Shown here piece after piece: positions 15,836 through 25,112 of a stretch of 64,000 bases of DNA. The stretch is from Moorella sp. Hama-1 (GTDB taxonomy: Bacteria > Bacillota > DSM-521 > Neomoorellales > Neomoorellaceae): assembly GCF_023734095.1 (NCBI RefSeq), contig NZ_AP024620.1:1050501-1114500 (forward strand), read 5' to 3'. A model generated the notes under the pieces. That model worked only from the letters and a program-made list of their open reading frames with translations, was not told the DNA's origin and made no database searches. A program made the translations under genes and the position numbers. The first letter of the stretch is position 1, and each line of letters opens with the position of its first letter.

Positions 15836-16900
15836 ATGACTACCAGAATCGATTTACGGGGGATGCTGCCTGCCGAACTGGAGGAACTGGCAGCCGGCCT
15901 GGGGGAGAAGCCCTACCGCGGCCGGCAGGTCTTTCGCTGGCTCCATGCCCGCCGGGCCAGGGAGATAGAGGCCATGTCCGATCTGCCCCGGGCCTTCCGG
16001 GCGCAGCTGGCTGCCAGGGCGGAACTACCCCCGGTCCAGGTCCTGGACCGCCAGGTGGCGGCCGATGGCCAGACGCGCAAATTACTCCTTGGCCTGGCCG
16101 ACGGTCAGAGTATCGAATGCGTGCTTATGGTTTATACCGGAGAACGCCGGCGCCATACTATTTGCCTGTCCAGCCAGGTGGGCTGCGCCATGGGCTGCAG
16201 CTTTTGCGCCACCGGCCAGGGGGGGATCCAGCGTAACCTGACCACCGGAGAGATTATCCTCCAGGCCCTGGCCCTGGATGCCGAACTGGAAGAGCAGGAA
16301 TCCGGGGGGTGCATCACTAATATCGTTTTTATGGGCATGGGGGAACCCCTCCTCAACTATGCGGCCGTTTTAAAAGCAGTCCGCATCTTTGAAGAACCGG
16401 CCGGGTGGGGGATAAGTCACCGGCGGCTGACCATTTCCACCTGTGGCATTGTGCCCGGCATCGAGCGCTTGGCGGGGGAAAAGCCACCCCTGGAGCTGGC
16501 TGTTTCCCTCCATGCCGTTACCAATGAACTCCGGACCCGCCTGATGCCTGTTAACCGGCGTTACCCCCTGGAGAGGTTGATTCCGGCCTGCCGCCGCTAT
16601 GCTGAAGTTACCGGGCGGCGGGTAACCTTCGAGTATGCCCTGGTGGCGGGGATTAACGACCGCCGGGAAGACGCCCGGGGTTTGGCCGGGCTGCTGGGGG
16701 GGATGCTGGCCTTTGTCAACGTTATCCCTTTAAACCCGGTGTCCGGTAGTGGGTTGCGGGGGGTCCCCCTGCCTGCAGCCCGGCGATTTGTGGCCTGGCT
16801 GCAGGGGGCCGGCCTGGAAGCAGCCATCCGGGAGAGCCGGGGAGCGGACATTGCCGCCGCCTGCGGCCAGCTACGCTACGCGTCCAGGGAGGTGTTATAG
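15836..16900 (+). CDS. rlmN: dual-specificity RNA methyltransferase RlmN (23S A2503 / tRNA A37)
   Basis: The radical-SAM enzyme methylates C2 of adenosine. The CxxxCxxC cluster motif is C-A-M-G-C-S-F-C (about 116-123). The C-terminal methyl-carrying Cys lies in I-A-A-A-C-G-Q-L. F-M-G-M-G-E-P-L-L-N is also present. I place the start at the ATG at 15836, 7 bases from aggag; an ATG six bases earlier overlaps the site. It opens a gene run through rpe with very short gaps or overlaps. Confidence 0.95.
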   Translation: MTTRIDLRGMLPAELEELAAGLGEKPYRGRQVFRWLHARRAREIEAMSDLPRAFRAQLAARAELPPVQVLDRQVAADGQTRKLLLGLADGQSIECVLMVYTGERRRHTICLSSQVGCAMGCSFCATGQGGIQRNLTTGEIILQALALDAELEEQESGGCITNIVFMGMGEPLLNYAAVLKAVRIFEEPAGWGISHRRLTISTCGIVPGIERLAGEKPPLELAVSLHAVTNELRTRLMPVNRRYPLERLIPACRRYAEVTGRRVTFEYALVAGINDRREDARGLAGLLGGMLAFVNVIPLNPVSGSGLRGVPLPAARRFVAWLQGAGLEAAIRESRGADIAAACGQLRYASREVL

Positions 16901-16906
16901 TCTATT

Positions 16907-17668
16907 ATGGACTTGCTGGAAAAAAACGAGCACTTCTGGCAGCGACTCTTTGACGGTCTTTTCCGTCATGGCGGGGCCGTTTCCCTGCAGCCGGTGGAGA
17001 TTGCCAAAAAGCTGGCCAAAATCATGGTCAGCCAGCGGACGGTCAGCGTCAACCATGTTTATGTACCCAACGTCTACCTGGTAAATTTGAACCCCGGGGA
17101 CTTTGAACGCCTGTCGGTCTTTGAGCATTCCCTGGCCAGGGAACTGGAGGATTACGTCGCCAAAAAGGCAGCCGAGCAAAACTATACCCTGGTAGGCGCG
17201 CCCCGGGTAGAACTGGAGGTCGAAGACGAGCTGGCCCCCGGGGAGATGCGGGTAGTGGCGCGGATGGAGGAGGAAGAACCGGAGGTGGTCGACGCTAAGG
17301 CGGCCGCATCGGCAGCCGGGGATGGCGATACCCTGATTTACCAGGCGATTAATGAAGCCCCTGCTCCTCTGGAGGAACCAGCGTTTAAATTAACGGTACT
17401 AGAAGGACCGGATGCCGGCCGTACTTTTCTTCTTAAAAACGGCCGGCAGGTTCTGGGCCGCCAGCCGGCCTGCGATTTTGTCCTCACCGATGAGCAGGTT
17501 TCCCGGCGCCACTGCCAGGTTGAGGAGAGCCATGACCGTGTCCTGGTGACGGACCTGGGCAGCCGCAATGGCACCATGGTTAACGGGGTCAGGGTGGAAC
17601 GTATCTTCCTGAAACCGGGTGACCGGCTCCAGGTAGGCCGGAGCGTGCTGGAGTTGCAGGTAAGTTGA
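16907..17668 (+). CDS. FhaA-like protein (DUF3662 plus FHA domain)
   Basis: The 253-residue protein has an N-terminal DUF3662 domain (about 1-120: F-D-G-L-F-R...V-Y-V-P-N-V-Y-L-V-N-L), an acidic linker (about 120-155) and a C-terminal FHA domain (about 163-253). The FHA domain shows the phosphothreonine-binding features G-R-Q, S-R-R-H-C and N-G-T-x-V-N-G. In Actinobacteria FhaA is a substrate and partner of the PASTA kinase and controls cell-wall synthesis. The gene order here matches that system (see the findings). Confidence 0.88.
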   Translation: MDLLEKNEHFWQRLFDGLFRHGGAVSLQPVEIAKKLAKIMVSQRTVSVNHVYVPNVYLVNLNPGDFERLSVFEHSLARELEDYVAKKAAEQNYTLVGAPRVELEVEDELAPGEMRVVARMEEEEPEVVDAKAAASAAGDGDTLIYQAINEAPAPLEEPAFKLTVLEGPDAGRTFLLKNGRQVLGRQPACDFVLTDEQVSRRHCQVEESHDRVLVTDLGSRNGTMVNGVRVERIFLKPGDRLQVGRSVLELQVS

Positions 17669-17678
17669 ACAGGAACGG

Positions 17679-18158
17679 GTGATTGCTGTGGGCGAGATCC
17701 TGCTGGTAGGGTTACGGTTTGTCTTTGTGTTTTTTATCTATATCTTTGTCTGGCATGTCCTCAAGTTGATGTACCTGGAACTGGGATTTTCCCCGGCGGT
17801 ACGGGCCAGGCGACGCCCGGTTCTGGTGGTCCTGGATGCAAAAAATGGGGGCCTAAAAAGAGGAGAAAGCTACTCCCTCGGCGAAAATATTAGCATCGGT
17901 CGCGATAACCATAACGATATTATTATTAACGACAGCCACGTTTCCGCCCGCCATGCTGTGATCAACCAGCAAGGGGGAGAATGGCAACTCCTTGATCTGG
18001 ACAGCACCAATGGAACTTATCTCAATGGCCAGCGGCTGACCGGTCCGCATAGTTTACGGCCCGGCGATAAAATATCTATCGGCGGCGTGACTTTTAAAGT
18101 GGGGTGGGAAGATGCAAGCCGAAGCCCTGTCCCATACCGGACTGGTGCGGCCCGGTAA
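17679..18158 (+). CDS. FhaB-like membrane-anchored FHA protein
   Basis: The 159-residue protein has one N-terminal membrane helix (about 5-27) and a C-terminal FHA domain with I-G-R-D-N, S-H-V-S-A-R-H-A and N-G-T-Y-L-N-G. It is a likely phosphorylation-dependent adaptor for the downstream kinase and shape proteins. The start is ambiguous between GTG 17679 and GTG 17688; neither ribosome site is strong. Its last 47 bases overlap the phosphatase gene. Confidence 0.85.
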   Translation: MIAVGEILLVGLRFVFVFFIYIFVWHVLKLMYLELGFSPAVRARRRPVLVVLDAKNGGLKRGESYSLGENISIGRDNHNDIIINDSHVSARHAVINQQGGEWQLLDLDSTNGTYLNGQRLTGPHSLRPGDKISIGGVTFKVGWEDASRSPVPYRTGAAR

Positions 18159-18822
18159 TGAAGACTACTATATCCTGGATATCGAACGGGGACTTTTAGC
18201 AGTAGCCGACGGCATGGGCGGCCACCAGGCAGGGGAGGTGGCCAGTCACCTGGCCCTGCGGGCCCTGGCAGATAAACTCTTTAACGGACCTCCAGGGGAG
18301 CCCCTGCCCCGGCTCCTGGCAGCCGCCGCCTTTGCCAATGAAGTAGTTTACCGGTCTTCTTTGGATAGCCAGGAGCGGGAAGGAATGGGCACAACTATGA
18401 CGGCCGTCTGGATTACCGGCTCCCGGGCCTACCTGACCCATATAGGCGACAGCCGCGCCTATCTCTTCCGGGACGGACAGTTACAGGCTTTGACAGACGA
18501 TCATTCTTATGTGGGCGAATTGGTTCGCAGCGGTGGCCTGACGGCGGAGGAGGCCCGCCTGCATCCCCGGCGGAATATCCTTACCCGGGCCCTGGGAACC
18601 GAAACCCGGGTGGAGATCGATAGCCGGGAACTGGAACTGCAAAAGGGGGACCGCCTCCTCCTTTGTACCGACGGCCTTTATGAAGTCATCCCGGACCCGG
18701 AGCTGGCTGCGGTCCTGGGGAAAAATCTGTCCCTGGCACAGGCAGCCAGGGAACTGCTGGACCTGGCCCTGGAACGGGGGGGCCCAGATAATATAACGGT
18801 GGTGTTGGGCCTCTATGATTAG
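18112..18822 (+). CDS. PP2C-family protein serine/threonine phosphatase
   Basis: The 236-residue, metal-dependent phosphatase has all core motifs: R-P-G-N-E-D-Y, A-D-G-M-G-G-H, G-D-S-R-A-Y-L and G-G-P-D-N-I-T-V-V-L. It is expected to reverse phosphorylation by the PASTA kinase encoded four genes downstream (PrkC/Stp pairing). The start overlaps the upstream FHA gene by 47 bases and the end overlaps the SEDS gene by 8. Confidence 0.93.
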   Translation: MQAEALSHTGLVRPGNEDYYILDIERGLLAVADGMGGHQAGEVASHLALRALADKLFNGPPGEPLPRLLAAAAFANEVVYRSSLDSQEREGMGTTMTAVWITGSRAYLTHIGDSRAYLFRDGQLQALTDDHSYVGELVRSGGLTAEEARLHPRRNILTRALGTETRVEIDSRELELQKGDRLLLCTDGLYEVIPDPELAAVLGKNLSLAQAARELLDLALERGGPDNITVVLGLYD

Positions 18823-20068
18823 TGCCGGTAGTGTCAACCGCAGGCGGGAAATGGCCCTCCTGATCTGGCCGTCCTTGATTCTGATAGCGGGGTATGGCTA
18901 TATGGCTAGTTCCGGCCTGCAACACCCCGGCTGGCAACCGGCTTATGCCCTCATTCTCCTCCTGGCTGGTTTCTGGGGAACGCACCTGGTTTTGCGGGTT
19001 ACCCGCCATGGGGGCGATGAATTCCTGTTACCCCTGGCAGCTGTCTTGACCGCCCTGGGCTTGACCTTTTTATTTCGCCTCGACCCCGCCCTGGCCTACC
19101 GCCAGATTATCTGGACTATGATCGGTCTGCTGGTCCTGGTAGCCGTAACTACCGGTTTCCGGGATTACCAGCGCCTGGAACAGTATCCCTATCTCTTTTT
19201 ATCCCTGGGCCTGTTTTTCCTGTTAATCACCGTCCTGGTCGGGACGCGTATCGGTGGCGCCAAGAGCTGGCTGACCCTGGGAGAATTCCAGATGCAGCCG
19301 GTGGAAGCAGTGAAAGTCCTCATGGTTATGTATTTAGCCGGGTACCTGAGCGATAAGCGGGAATTGCTGGTCCAGGGGACCGGGCGGGCTACCTGGGGTC
19401 CCCTGTTGGCAGCCACGGCCCTGGCTGTTTTGCTCCTGGTTATTCAAAGGGATCTGGGCTCGGCCTTAATCCTGCTGGCCACCTTCCTAGCTATGCTCTA
19501 CCTGGCTACTGGTAAGGGGCGCTATGTGGCCCTGGGCGGGGGGCTCTTTAGCCTGGGTGCCCTGCTGGCCTACCGGCTCTTTCCCTATCTGCGGGTGCGG
19601 ATTGCCATCTGGATTAACCCGTGGGCGGACGCGGCCGGGGCCGGCTACCAGATTGTCCAGGCGCTAATTGCCCTGGGGAGTGGTGGCGTTTTTGGTACCG
19701 GTCTGGGTCTGGGTCAGTCCCAGGTAATCCCCGTGGTGGCCAGGGATTTTATCTTTGTTACCATGGGGGAAGAAATGGGGTTGTTTGGCAGTATTGGCAT
19801 CGCCCTCCTCTATCTTTTACTGGCTTTGCGGGGTTTCCGGGCCGCTGTGGCTGCCAGGGAAGAGCAGGGAATTCTCCTGGCCGGGGGGCTGACGGTCCTG
19901 GTTACCTTTCAGGCCTTTATAATTATGGCCGGCGTCAGCAAGCTCCTGCCCCTGACGGGGGTAACCCTGCCCTTTGTCAGTTACGGTGGCAGTTCCCTGG
20001 TCATCAGTTATTTGATCCTGGGGCTACTCCTTAATGTCAGCGCTTCCCCCAGGGGGATAAGACCATGA
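18815..20068 (+). CDS. ftsW: SEDS-family peptidoglycan glycosyltransferase (FtsW/RodA/SpoVE)
   Basis: The 417-residue polytopic membrane protein (about ten helices) polymerises lipid II glycan strands together with a class B penicillin-binding protein, here the next gene. Typical SEDS stretches are V-G-T-R-I-G-G-A-K-S-W-L, Q-R-D-L-G-S-A, G-L-G-L-G-Q-S and the C-terminal T-G-V-T-L-P-F-V-S-Y-G-G-S-S. It cannot be split reliably between FtsW and RodA by eye; the context favours the RodA/FtsW found with PbpA in fhaAB clusters. Confidence 0.88.
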   Translation: MISAGSVNRRREMALLIWPSLILIAGYGYMASSGLQHPGWQPAYALILLLAGFWGTHLVLRVTRHGGDEFLLPLAAVLTALGLTFLFRLDPALAYRQIIWTMIGLLVLVAVTTGFRDYQRLEQYPYLFLSLGLFFLLITVLVGTRIGGAKSWLTLGEFQMQPVEAVKVLMVMYLAGYLSDKRELLVQGTGRATWGPLLAATALAVLLLVIQRDLGSALILLATFLAMLYLATGKGRYVALGGGLFSLGALLAYRLFPYLRVRIAIWINPWADAAGAGYQIVQALIALGSGGVFGTGLGLGQSQVIPVVARDFIFVTMGEEMGLFGSIGIALLYLLLALRGFRAAVAAREEQGILLAGGLTVLVTFQAFIIMAGVSKLLPLTGVTLPFVSYGGSSLVISYLILGLLLNVSASPRGIRP

Positions 20069-21450
20069 GGAACGAAGTACGCCGCCTGGCCATGGTTACC
20101 GGGGCTGTCTTCCTGGTCCTGGTGCTGTACCTGACTTACGTCCAGGCGGTGACCGGGGAAAGGCTTTACCTCAATCCCTTAAACCCCCGCCTGGCGGCTG
20201 TCGAACAGCAAACCGAGCGGGGTACCATCTATGACCGCTCAGGGCGCATCCTGGCCCGTACGGTTACTAACGGCGGCCAGTTGCGGCGGGAATACCCCTA
20301 CGGCGGGGCCGCGGCCCCGGTGGTGGGTTATGTATCCTCACGTTACGGCAGTACCGGCCTGGAAGCCAGCCGGGATGGTGACCTCCTGGGTCTGGGGGGG
20401 TGGCAGCGCTTCCTTAACGAGGGTTTGCGCCTGGCCGGTAAACAGGCCCGGGGTAATGATCTCCACCTGACCCTGGATGCCGATTTACAGCGCCTGGCAA
20501 CCAATCTCCTGGCCGGCCGGAAGGGAGCTGTTGTAGCCCTGGACCCGCAGAGCGGCGCCGTCCTGGTCCTGGCCAGCAGCCCGACCTTTGACCCCAACCG
20601 TTTGGATGAAGAGTGGTCCTGGATTAACGACCCTGCTGCCGGTAGCCCCCTTTTAAACCGGGCCCTGCAGGGCCTTTACCCGCCGGGTTCAGTGATGAAA
20701 CTGGTAACAGCCACTGCGGCCCTGGAACAAGATCCGGCCGTTCTCCAGCGCCAGTTTTACTGCCCCGGTTACCTGGAGGTCCAGGGGTGGAAGCTGACCT
20801 GTCCCCGGGCCCATGGCTACCTTGATTTTCAGGAAGCCATGATGTATTCCTGCAATGTCACCTTTGCCACCCTGGCCCTGGAAGCCGGGGCTGACAAATT
20901 CAAGAGCACGGCAGCCCTCTACGGATTTAACAAACCGGTGAACTTTGATTTACCCGTCAAGGAGTCCCAGGTGCCGGCGCACCTGGATGCCAACGGCCTG
21001 GCGGAAAGCTCCATCGGCCAGGGCGCCGTCCTGGCGACCCCCCTGCAGATGGCCCTGGTGACGGCAGCCGTAGCCAACCGGGGCATCATGATGCAGCCCT
21101 ATCTGGTAGCCCGAGTGACCTCCCCTGGCGGGCAAACCCTCTGGCAGTCCCAGCCCCGGCCCCTGCAGGTGGTGACGGGCGCCGCGGTAGCTGAGGAAAT
21201 CAAAAACGCCATGGTAGCTACCGTAAAGGGAGGTACGGCTACGGCGGCAGCCCTGCCCGGTGTCCAGGTGGCTGCCAAAACAGGTTCAGCCCAGAACCCC
21301 AGGGGCCTGGCCCATGCCTGGCTGGTGGCCATGGCACCGGCTGAGAATCCAGCCATTGTCGTTGCCGTCGTAGTCGAAAACGCCGGCGCCGGCGGGGTGG
21401 CGGCAGCACCCATAGCCAGGGAAATAATGGCGGCAGCCTTGAGGCGGTGA
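20065..21450 (+). CDS. pbpA: class B penicillin-binding protein (peptidoglycan transpeptidase)
   Basis: The 461-residue protein has one N-terminal membrane helix (about 8-28), a dimerisation domain beginning R-G-T-I-Y-D-R-S-G, and the transpeptidase domain with active-site S-V-M-K (about 212), S-C-N (about 273) and K-T-G-S-A (about 405). It cross-links peptidoglycan in partnership with the SEDS protein, whose gene it overlaps by 4 bases. It is short for an FtsI, which suits PbpA. Confidence 0.92.
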   Translation: MRNEVRRLAMVTGAVFLVLVLYLTYVQAVTGERLYLNPLNPRLAAVEQQTERGTIYDRSGRILARTVTNGGQLRREYPYGGAAAPVVGYVSSRYGSTGLEASRDGDLLGLGGWQRFLNEGLRLAGKQARGNDLHLTLDADLQRLATNLLAGRKGAVVALDPQSGAVLVLASSPTFDPNRLDEEWSWINDPAAGSPLLNRALQGLYPPGSVMKLVTATAALEQDPAVLQRQFYCPGYLEVQGWKLTCPRAHGYLDFQEAMMYSCNVTFATLALEAGADKFKSTAALYGFNKPVNFDLPVKESQVPAHLDANGLAESSIGQGAVLATPLQMALVTAAVANRGIMMQPYLVARVTSPGGQTLWQSQPRPLQVVTGAAVAEEIKNAMVATVKGGTATAAALPGVQVAAKTGSAQNPRGLAHAWLVAMAPAENPAIVVAVVVENAGAGGVAAAPIAREIMAAALRR

Positions 21451-21454
21451 GAAG

Positions 21455-23296
21455 ATGATTGGGAAAATCCTTGAAGGTCGTTATGAGATAATTAGTGAGC
21501 TCGGGGGCGGCGGTATGGCCCGGGTCTACCGCGGCCAGGACCGCCTGCTGAACCGGAGCGTAACGATTAAGATTCTGCGGGAACAGTATGCCAGCGATAA
21601 AGAATTTTTAACCCGTTTCCAGCGGGAAGCCCAGGCTGTAGCCAGCCTGTCCCATCCCAATGTGGTCAGCATTTACGACGTTGGTCAGGACGACGGCCTG
21701 CATTATTTAATTATGGAGTATGTCGAGGGTAGGTCCCTCAAGGATCTCATCTCCGAACGGGCTCCCCTGCCGCCCCTGGAAGCCATCGATATTGCCCTGC
21801 AGATCTGTGACGCCCTGGAGCATGCCCACGAAAACGGGGTCATCCATCGCGATATCAAGCCCCATAATATCCTCATTACCCGTAATGGCCGGGTTAAGGT
21901 AACTGATTTCGGGATTGCCCAGGCCGTCAGCGAAGTTACCATGTCCCAGAGCGGGAATATGATCGGTTCTGTTCATTACCTGGCGCCGGAACAAGCCCGG
22001 GGTGGAGTTGTCGGGGCTACGGCCGATATTTATTCCCTGGGTATTGTCCTCTATGAAATGCTGACTGGCGTTCTCCCCTTTCAGGGGGAAACACCGGTGG
22101 CTGTCGCCATCAAGCACCTTCAGGAAAGCCCCCGGCCTTTACGGGACTTGAACCCCAATGTCCCCCCGGCCCTGGAACGCATTGTCATGCGCTCCCTGGA
22201 AAAAGACCCGTCCCGGCGCTACCCATCGGCGGCGGCTTTGCGTTCCGACCTGCGGGCGGTTAAGAACGCCCTGGCGGACGCCTCCTTCGCCACCCAGGTT
22301 TTGCCGGCCGTTGAGGCCCCTGACCCGCCCCCCGCTACCACCCCCAAACCCCGCCGGCGGCCCCGGGTCTGGGCCTGGGTGCTGGTGGCCCTACTATTCC
22401 TGGGCCTGGCGGCGGCCGGGTTGTGGTCCGGTTTTCGTTACTACCTGGCCGTTGGCGAGACCCAGGTGCCTTCCGTCGTCGGCCTACCCGAGGGCCAGGC
22501 CCTGGACCAGCTGGCGGCCGCCGGTTTGCGTGGCCAGGTTGGTGACCGGCAGTATGATGCCAGCATACCCGCCGGCCAGGTGATGGCCCAGGATCCTGCC
22601 GCCAACGCGCGGGTGCGCCGGGGCCGGGTCGTTACCCTGACCGTCAGCCAGGGAAAGAAACTGGTCCGGGTCCCCAGTGTCGTAGGTCAAACAGAGCGTA
22701 ACGCTCGTTTAATGCTGGAAAACGCCAATTTCAAGGTGGCGGCCGATACCTTGAAGGTATATCACCCTACTATTCCAGCCGGCTCGGTAGTCGACCAGAA
22801 TCCCCCGGCTGACAGCCAGCAACCGGAGGGGACCGAGGTCAGGCTGATCCTCAGCAAAGGCCCGGAACCCCAGTTTACCACCGTCCCCAAGCTGGTAGGC
22901 TCTACCCTGGCCGAGGCCCAGCAAAAACTCCAGGAGGCCAAATTGACCCAGGGTACCCTGACCTACCAGCGCAGCGAGGATCAGTTCCAGGATATCATCA
23001 TCGCCCAGGACCCCCGCGAGGGAACCAGTGTCCTGCAGGGGAGCGCCATAAATTTAGTGGTCAGCCAGGGCCCGGGCCCGGTGCAGAAACAGGTGGCCGT
23101 GACCATTGACCCGGCACCGGATGATAAGGACCACGAGGTACGGGTAGTAGTTACCGATGCCCAGGGAACCAATGAGGTGCTGAAAAAGAAGCAGAAGAAG
23201 GGTCAGCAGATCCAGGCCGTGGTGAACTATTTTGGCAAGGGTAAGCTGCAGGTATTCCGGGACGGTAATGTTATTTTTCAACAGGATTTGCAGTAG
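21455..23296 (+). CDS. prkC: PASTA-domain serine/threonine protein kinase PrkC
   Basis: The 613-residue receptor kinase has an N-terminal Hanks-type kinase domain (G-G-G-G-M-A-R-V-Y, then H-R-D-I-K-P-H-N, D-F-G-I-A and A-P-E-Q-A), one membrane helix at about 305-325, and three extracellular PASTA repeats at about 335-400, 402-468 and 470-540. A further 70-residue C-terminal domain follows. PASTA repeats sense muropeptides or lipid II; in spore formers PrkC triggers germination. It sits with its phosphatase, two FHA proteins and two wall synthases. Confidence 0.95.
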   Translation: MIGKILEGRYEIISELGGGGMARVYRGQDRLLNRSVTIKILREQYASDKEFLTRFQREAQAVASLSHPNVVSIYDVGQDDGLHYLIMEYVEGRSLKDLISERAPLPPLEAIDIALQICDALEHAHENGVIHRDIKPHNILITRNGRVKVTDFGIAQAVSEVTMSQSGNMIGSVHYLAPEQARGGVVGATADIYSLGIVLYEMLTGVLPFQGETPVAVAIKHLQESPRPLRDLNPNVPPALERIVMRSLEKDPSRRYPSAAALRSDLRAVKNALADASFATQVLPAVEAPDPPPATTPKPRRRPRVWAWVLVALLFLGLAAAGLWSGFRYYLAVGETQVPSVVGLPEGQALDQLAAAGLRGQVGDRQYDASIPAGQVMAQDPAANARVRRGRVVTLTVSQGKKLVRVPSVVGQTERNARLMLENANFKVAADTLKVYHPTIPAGSVVDQNPPADSQQPEGTEVRLILSKGPEPQFTTVPKLVGSTLAEAQQKLQEAKLTQGTLTYQRSEDQFQDIIIAQDPREGTSVLQGSAINLVVSQGPGPVQKQVAVTIDPAPDDKDHEVRVVVTDAQGTNEVLKKKQKKGQQIQAVVNYFGKGKLQVFRDGNVIFQQDLQ

Positions 23297-23307
23297 GGGA
23301 GGCAGGG

Positions 23308-24177
23308 ATGGAAGGCACCCTTGTGCGACGTTATGGCGGCTTTTATTATGTTGAGAGTGACGGCCAGGTCTGGACCTGTCGCCTGCGCGGCCGCTTCCGG
23401 CTCCAGGATGCTGCTTTTCTGCCTGGTGACCGGGTGATTATAAAACCTGTGGGACCGGGGGAGGGGGTAATCGAAGACCTGCTCCCCCGGCGCACCTGCC
23501 TGGAAAGGCCGGCCGTGGCCAATGTGGAACAGGCCATTATTGTTTTTGCCCTGGGTGAACCTCCTCCCGACCTGGAATTACTGGATCGCCTGCTTTTTTT
23601 GAGCGGGGTCAAAGACCTCGAGACCGCTATCATCTGGAATAAAGCCGATATAATTAAAAAGGAATTCCAGGACCTACCCGGGATTTACCGGCAGATTGGT
23701 TACCGGAGTTTAGTAACCAGCGCTCGTACCGGGGAGGGTATCGATGAACTCAAAGCCTTCCTGGCCGGCAGGCTTAGTACCTTTGCCGGTCCCTCCGGGG
23801 TGGGGAAGTCTTCCCTGTTAAACGCCATCCAGCCCGGCCTTAACCTGCGAACCGGGGAAGTTAGCTCCAAAAGTAGGCGGGGTCGCCACACCACCCGCCA
23901 GGCGGAACTAATCCGGATCCCTGAGGGTGGCTGGGTAGCCGACACCCCCGGTTTCAGCCGCCTGGACCTGCCGTCGCTAACCAGGGAGGAAGTAGCCGGC
24001 TATTTCCCTGAAATGCTCCCCCTGCAGGGTCAATGCCGCTTTACCTCCTGTTTGCACCGGCGGGAACCCGGTTGCGCCGTTAAAGCCGCCCTGGACGCCG
24101 GACGGATTCTACCACATCGTTATGAACATTACCTCGCTTTCCTGGCCGAGGTCATTGCCGGGGAAAGGAGTTTTTAA
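23308..24177 (+). CDS. rsgA: ribosome small-subunit GTPase RsgA
   Basis: The 289-residue, circularly permuted GTPase assists late 30S maturation. An N-terminal OB fold precedes N-K-A-D (G4), then G-P-S-G-V-G-K-S-S-L (G1) and D-T-P-G-F (G3), the permuted order. A C-terminal zinc knuckle reads C-R-F-T-S-C-L-H-R-R-E-P-G-C. It follows prkC at 11 bases, as in many Firmicutes. Confidence 0.95.
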   Translation: MEGTLVRRYGGFYYVESDGQVWTCRLRGRFRLQDAAFLPGDRVIIKPVGPGEGVIEDLLPRRTCLERPAVANVEQAIIVFALGEPPPDLELLDRLLFLSGVKDLETAIIWNKADIIKKEFQDLPGIYRQIGYRSLVTSARTGEGIDELKAFLAGRLSTFAGPSGVGKSSLLNAIQPGLNLRTGEVSSKSRRGRHTTRQAELIRIPEGGWVADTPGFSRLDLPSLTREEVAGYFPEMLPLQGQCRFTSCLHRREPGCAVKAALDAGRILPHRYEHYLAFLAEVIAGERSF

Positions 24178-24178
24178 A

Positions 24179-24850
24179 TTGCCGATTATCGCTCCCTCAT
24201 TACTGGCCGCAGACTTTGGCAACCTGCAGGCGGAGGTCGAGGCCATCGCCAGGGCCGGGGCCGACTGGCTGCACCTGGATATTATGGACGGCCACTTTGT
24301 ACCCAACCTGACCTTTGGCCCGGACATGGTAGCCGCCCTGCGGCCTCACAGCCACCTGATGTTTGATGTGCACCTTATGTTGTCGCGGCCGGAGGCTTTT
24401 ATTAAACCCTTCGCCCGGGCGGGAGCTGATTACATCAGCGTTCATGCAGAGGCCTGTACCCACCTGCACCGGACCCTGCAGCAGATCCGGGAGGCCGGTT
24501 GCCGGCCGGCCGTAGCCCTAAACCCCGCGACTCCCCTGACCGTCCTCGATCACATCCTGGGGGAAGTGGAGATGATCCTTTTAATGACGGTCAACCCGGG
24601 GTTCGGCGGCCAGGAGTTTATCCCGGCTATGCTGCCCAAGATCGCCTCCCTGGCGGCCCGGTTGCGGGAAAGCAAGCTGGATATCCTCCTGGCCGTTGAT
24701 GGCGGCATTACCCCGGAGACGGCCCCGGCCGTCTGTCAGGCCGGGGCCAGGGTCCTGGTGGCCGGGTCGGCCGTCTTCGGCAGCAGCGACCGGGAAAAAG
24801 CCATCAGGGATCTGCGCCAGGCCGGGGCGGTAAACAGAATCCAGGTTTAA
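24179..24850 (+). CDS. rpe: ribulose-phosphate 3-epimerase
   Basis: This TIM-barrel enzyme interconverts Ru5P and Xu5P. The motifs are I-A-P-S-L-L-A-A-D, H-L-D-I-M-D-G-H-F-V-P-N, M-T-V-N-P-G-F-G-G-Q and V-D-G-G-I. I choose the TTG at 24179 (M-P-I-I-A-P), one base after the rsgA stop and just behind ggaaaggag. A longer in-frame reading from 24122 would overlap rsgA and adds a non-homologous tail. Confidence 0.94.
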   Translation: MPIIAPSLLAADFGNLQAEVEAIARAGADWLHLDIMDGHFVPNLTFGPDMVAALRPHSHLMFDVHLMLSRPEAFIKPFARAGADYISVHAEACTHLHRTLQQIREAGCRPAVALNPATPLTVLDHILGEVEMILLMTVNPGFGGQEFIPAMLPKIASLAARLRESKLDILLAVDGGITPETAPAVCQAGARVLVAGSAVFGSSDREKAIRDLRQAGAVNRIQV

Positions 24851-24887
24851 CCCTTAAAAAAGCAGCTCTACCCAAGAGGCAGGTACC

Positions 24888-24916
24888 TTGACGCCAGTAT
24901 AGTAGAGCGCTATAAT
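24888..24916 (+). promoter_or_regulatory. promoter of the riboflavin operon
   Basis: TTGACG (24888-24893), 17 bases, TATAAT (24911-24916), just before the FMN aptamer. Confidence 0.85.
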
Positions 24917-24923
24917 GTCAGTA

Positions 24924-25034
24924 ACATCCTTCGGGGTTAGGTGCAATTCCTTACCGGCGGTAAAGCCCGCGAGCCGCAAGGCAGATCCGGTGTAATTCCG
25001 GGGCCGACAGTAAAAGTCTGGAGGGGAGAAGGAG
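24924..25034 (+). promoter_or_regulatory. FMN riboswitch (RFN element)
   Basis: The conserved RFN blocks appear in order: catccttcggggttaggtg, caattccttaccggcggta, aagcccgcgagccgc, cagatccggtg and gggccgacagtaaaagtctgg, ending gaaggag. FMN binding is expected to favour the terminator at 25056-25084 and switch off the rib operon. Confidence 0.95.
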
Positions 25035-25055
25035 AGTAGTATTTTCTGCCTGTCC

Positions 25056-25084
25056 AACCCCGGAGCGTGTCCGGGGTTTTTTTG
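25056..25084 (+). terminator. riboswitch-controlled terminator before ribD
   Basis: AACCCCGGA / TCCGGGGTT with a 5-base loop followed by a T run, about 30 bases before the ribD start. Confidence 0.9.
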
Positions 25085-25112
25085 TTGCCCCAATCTTTAC
25101 GGAGGCGTGCTA

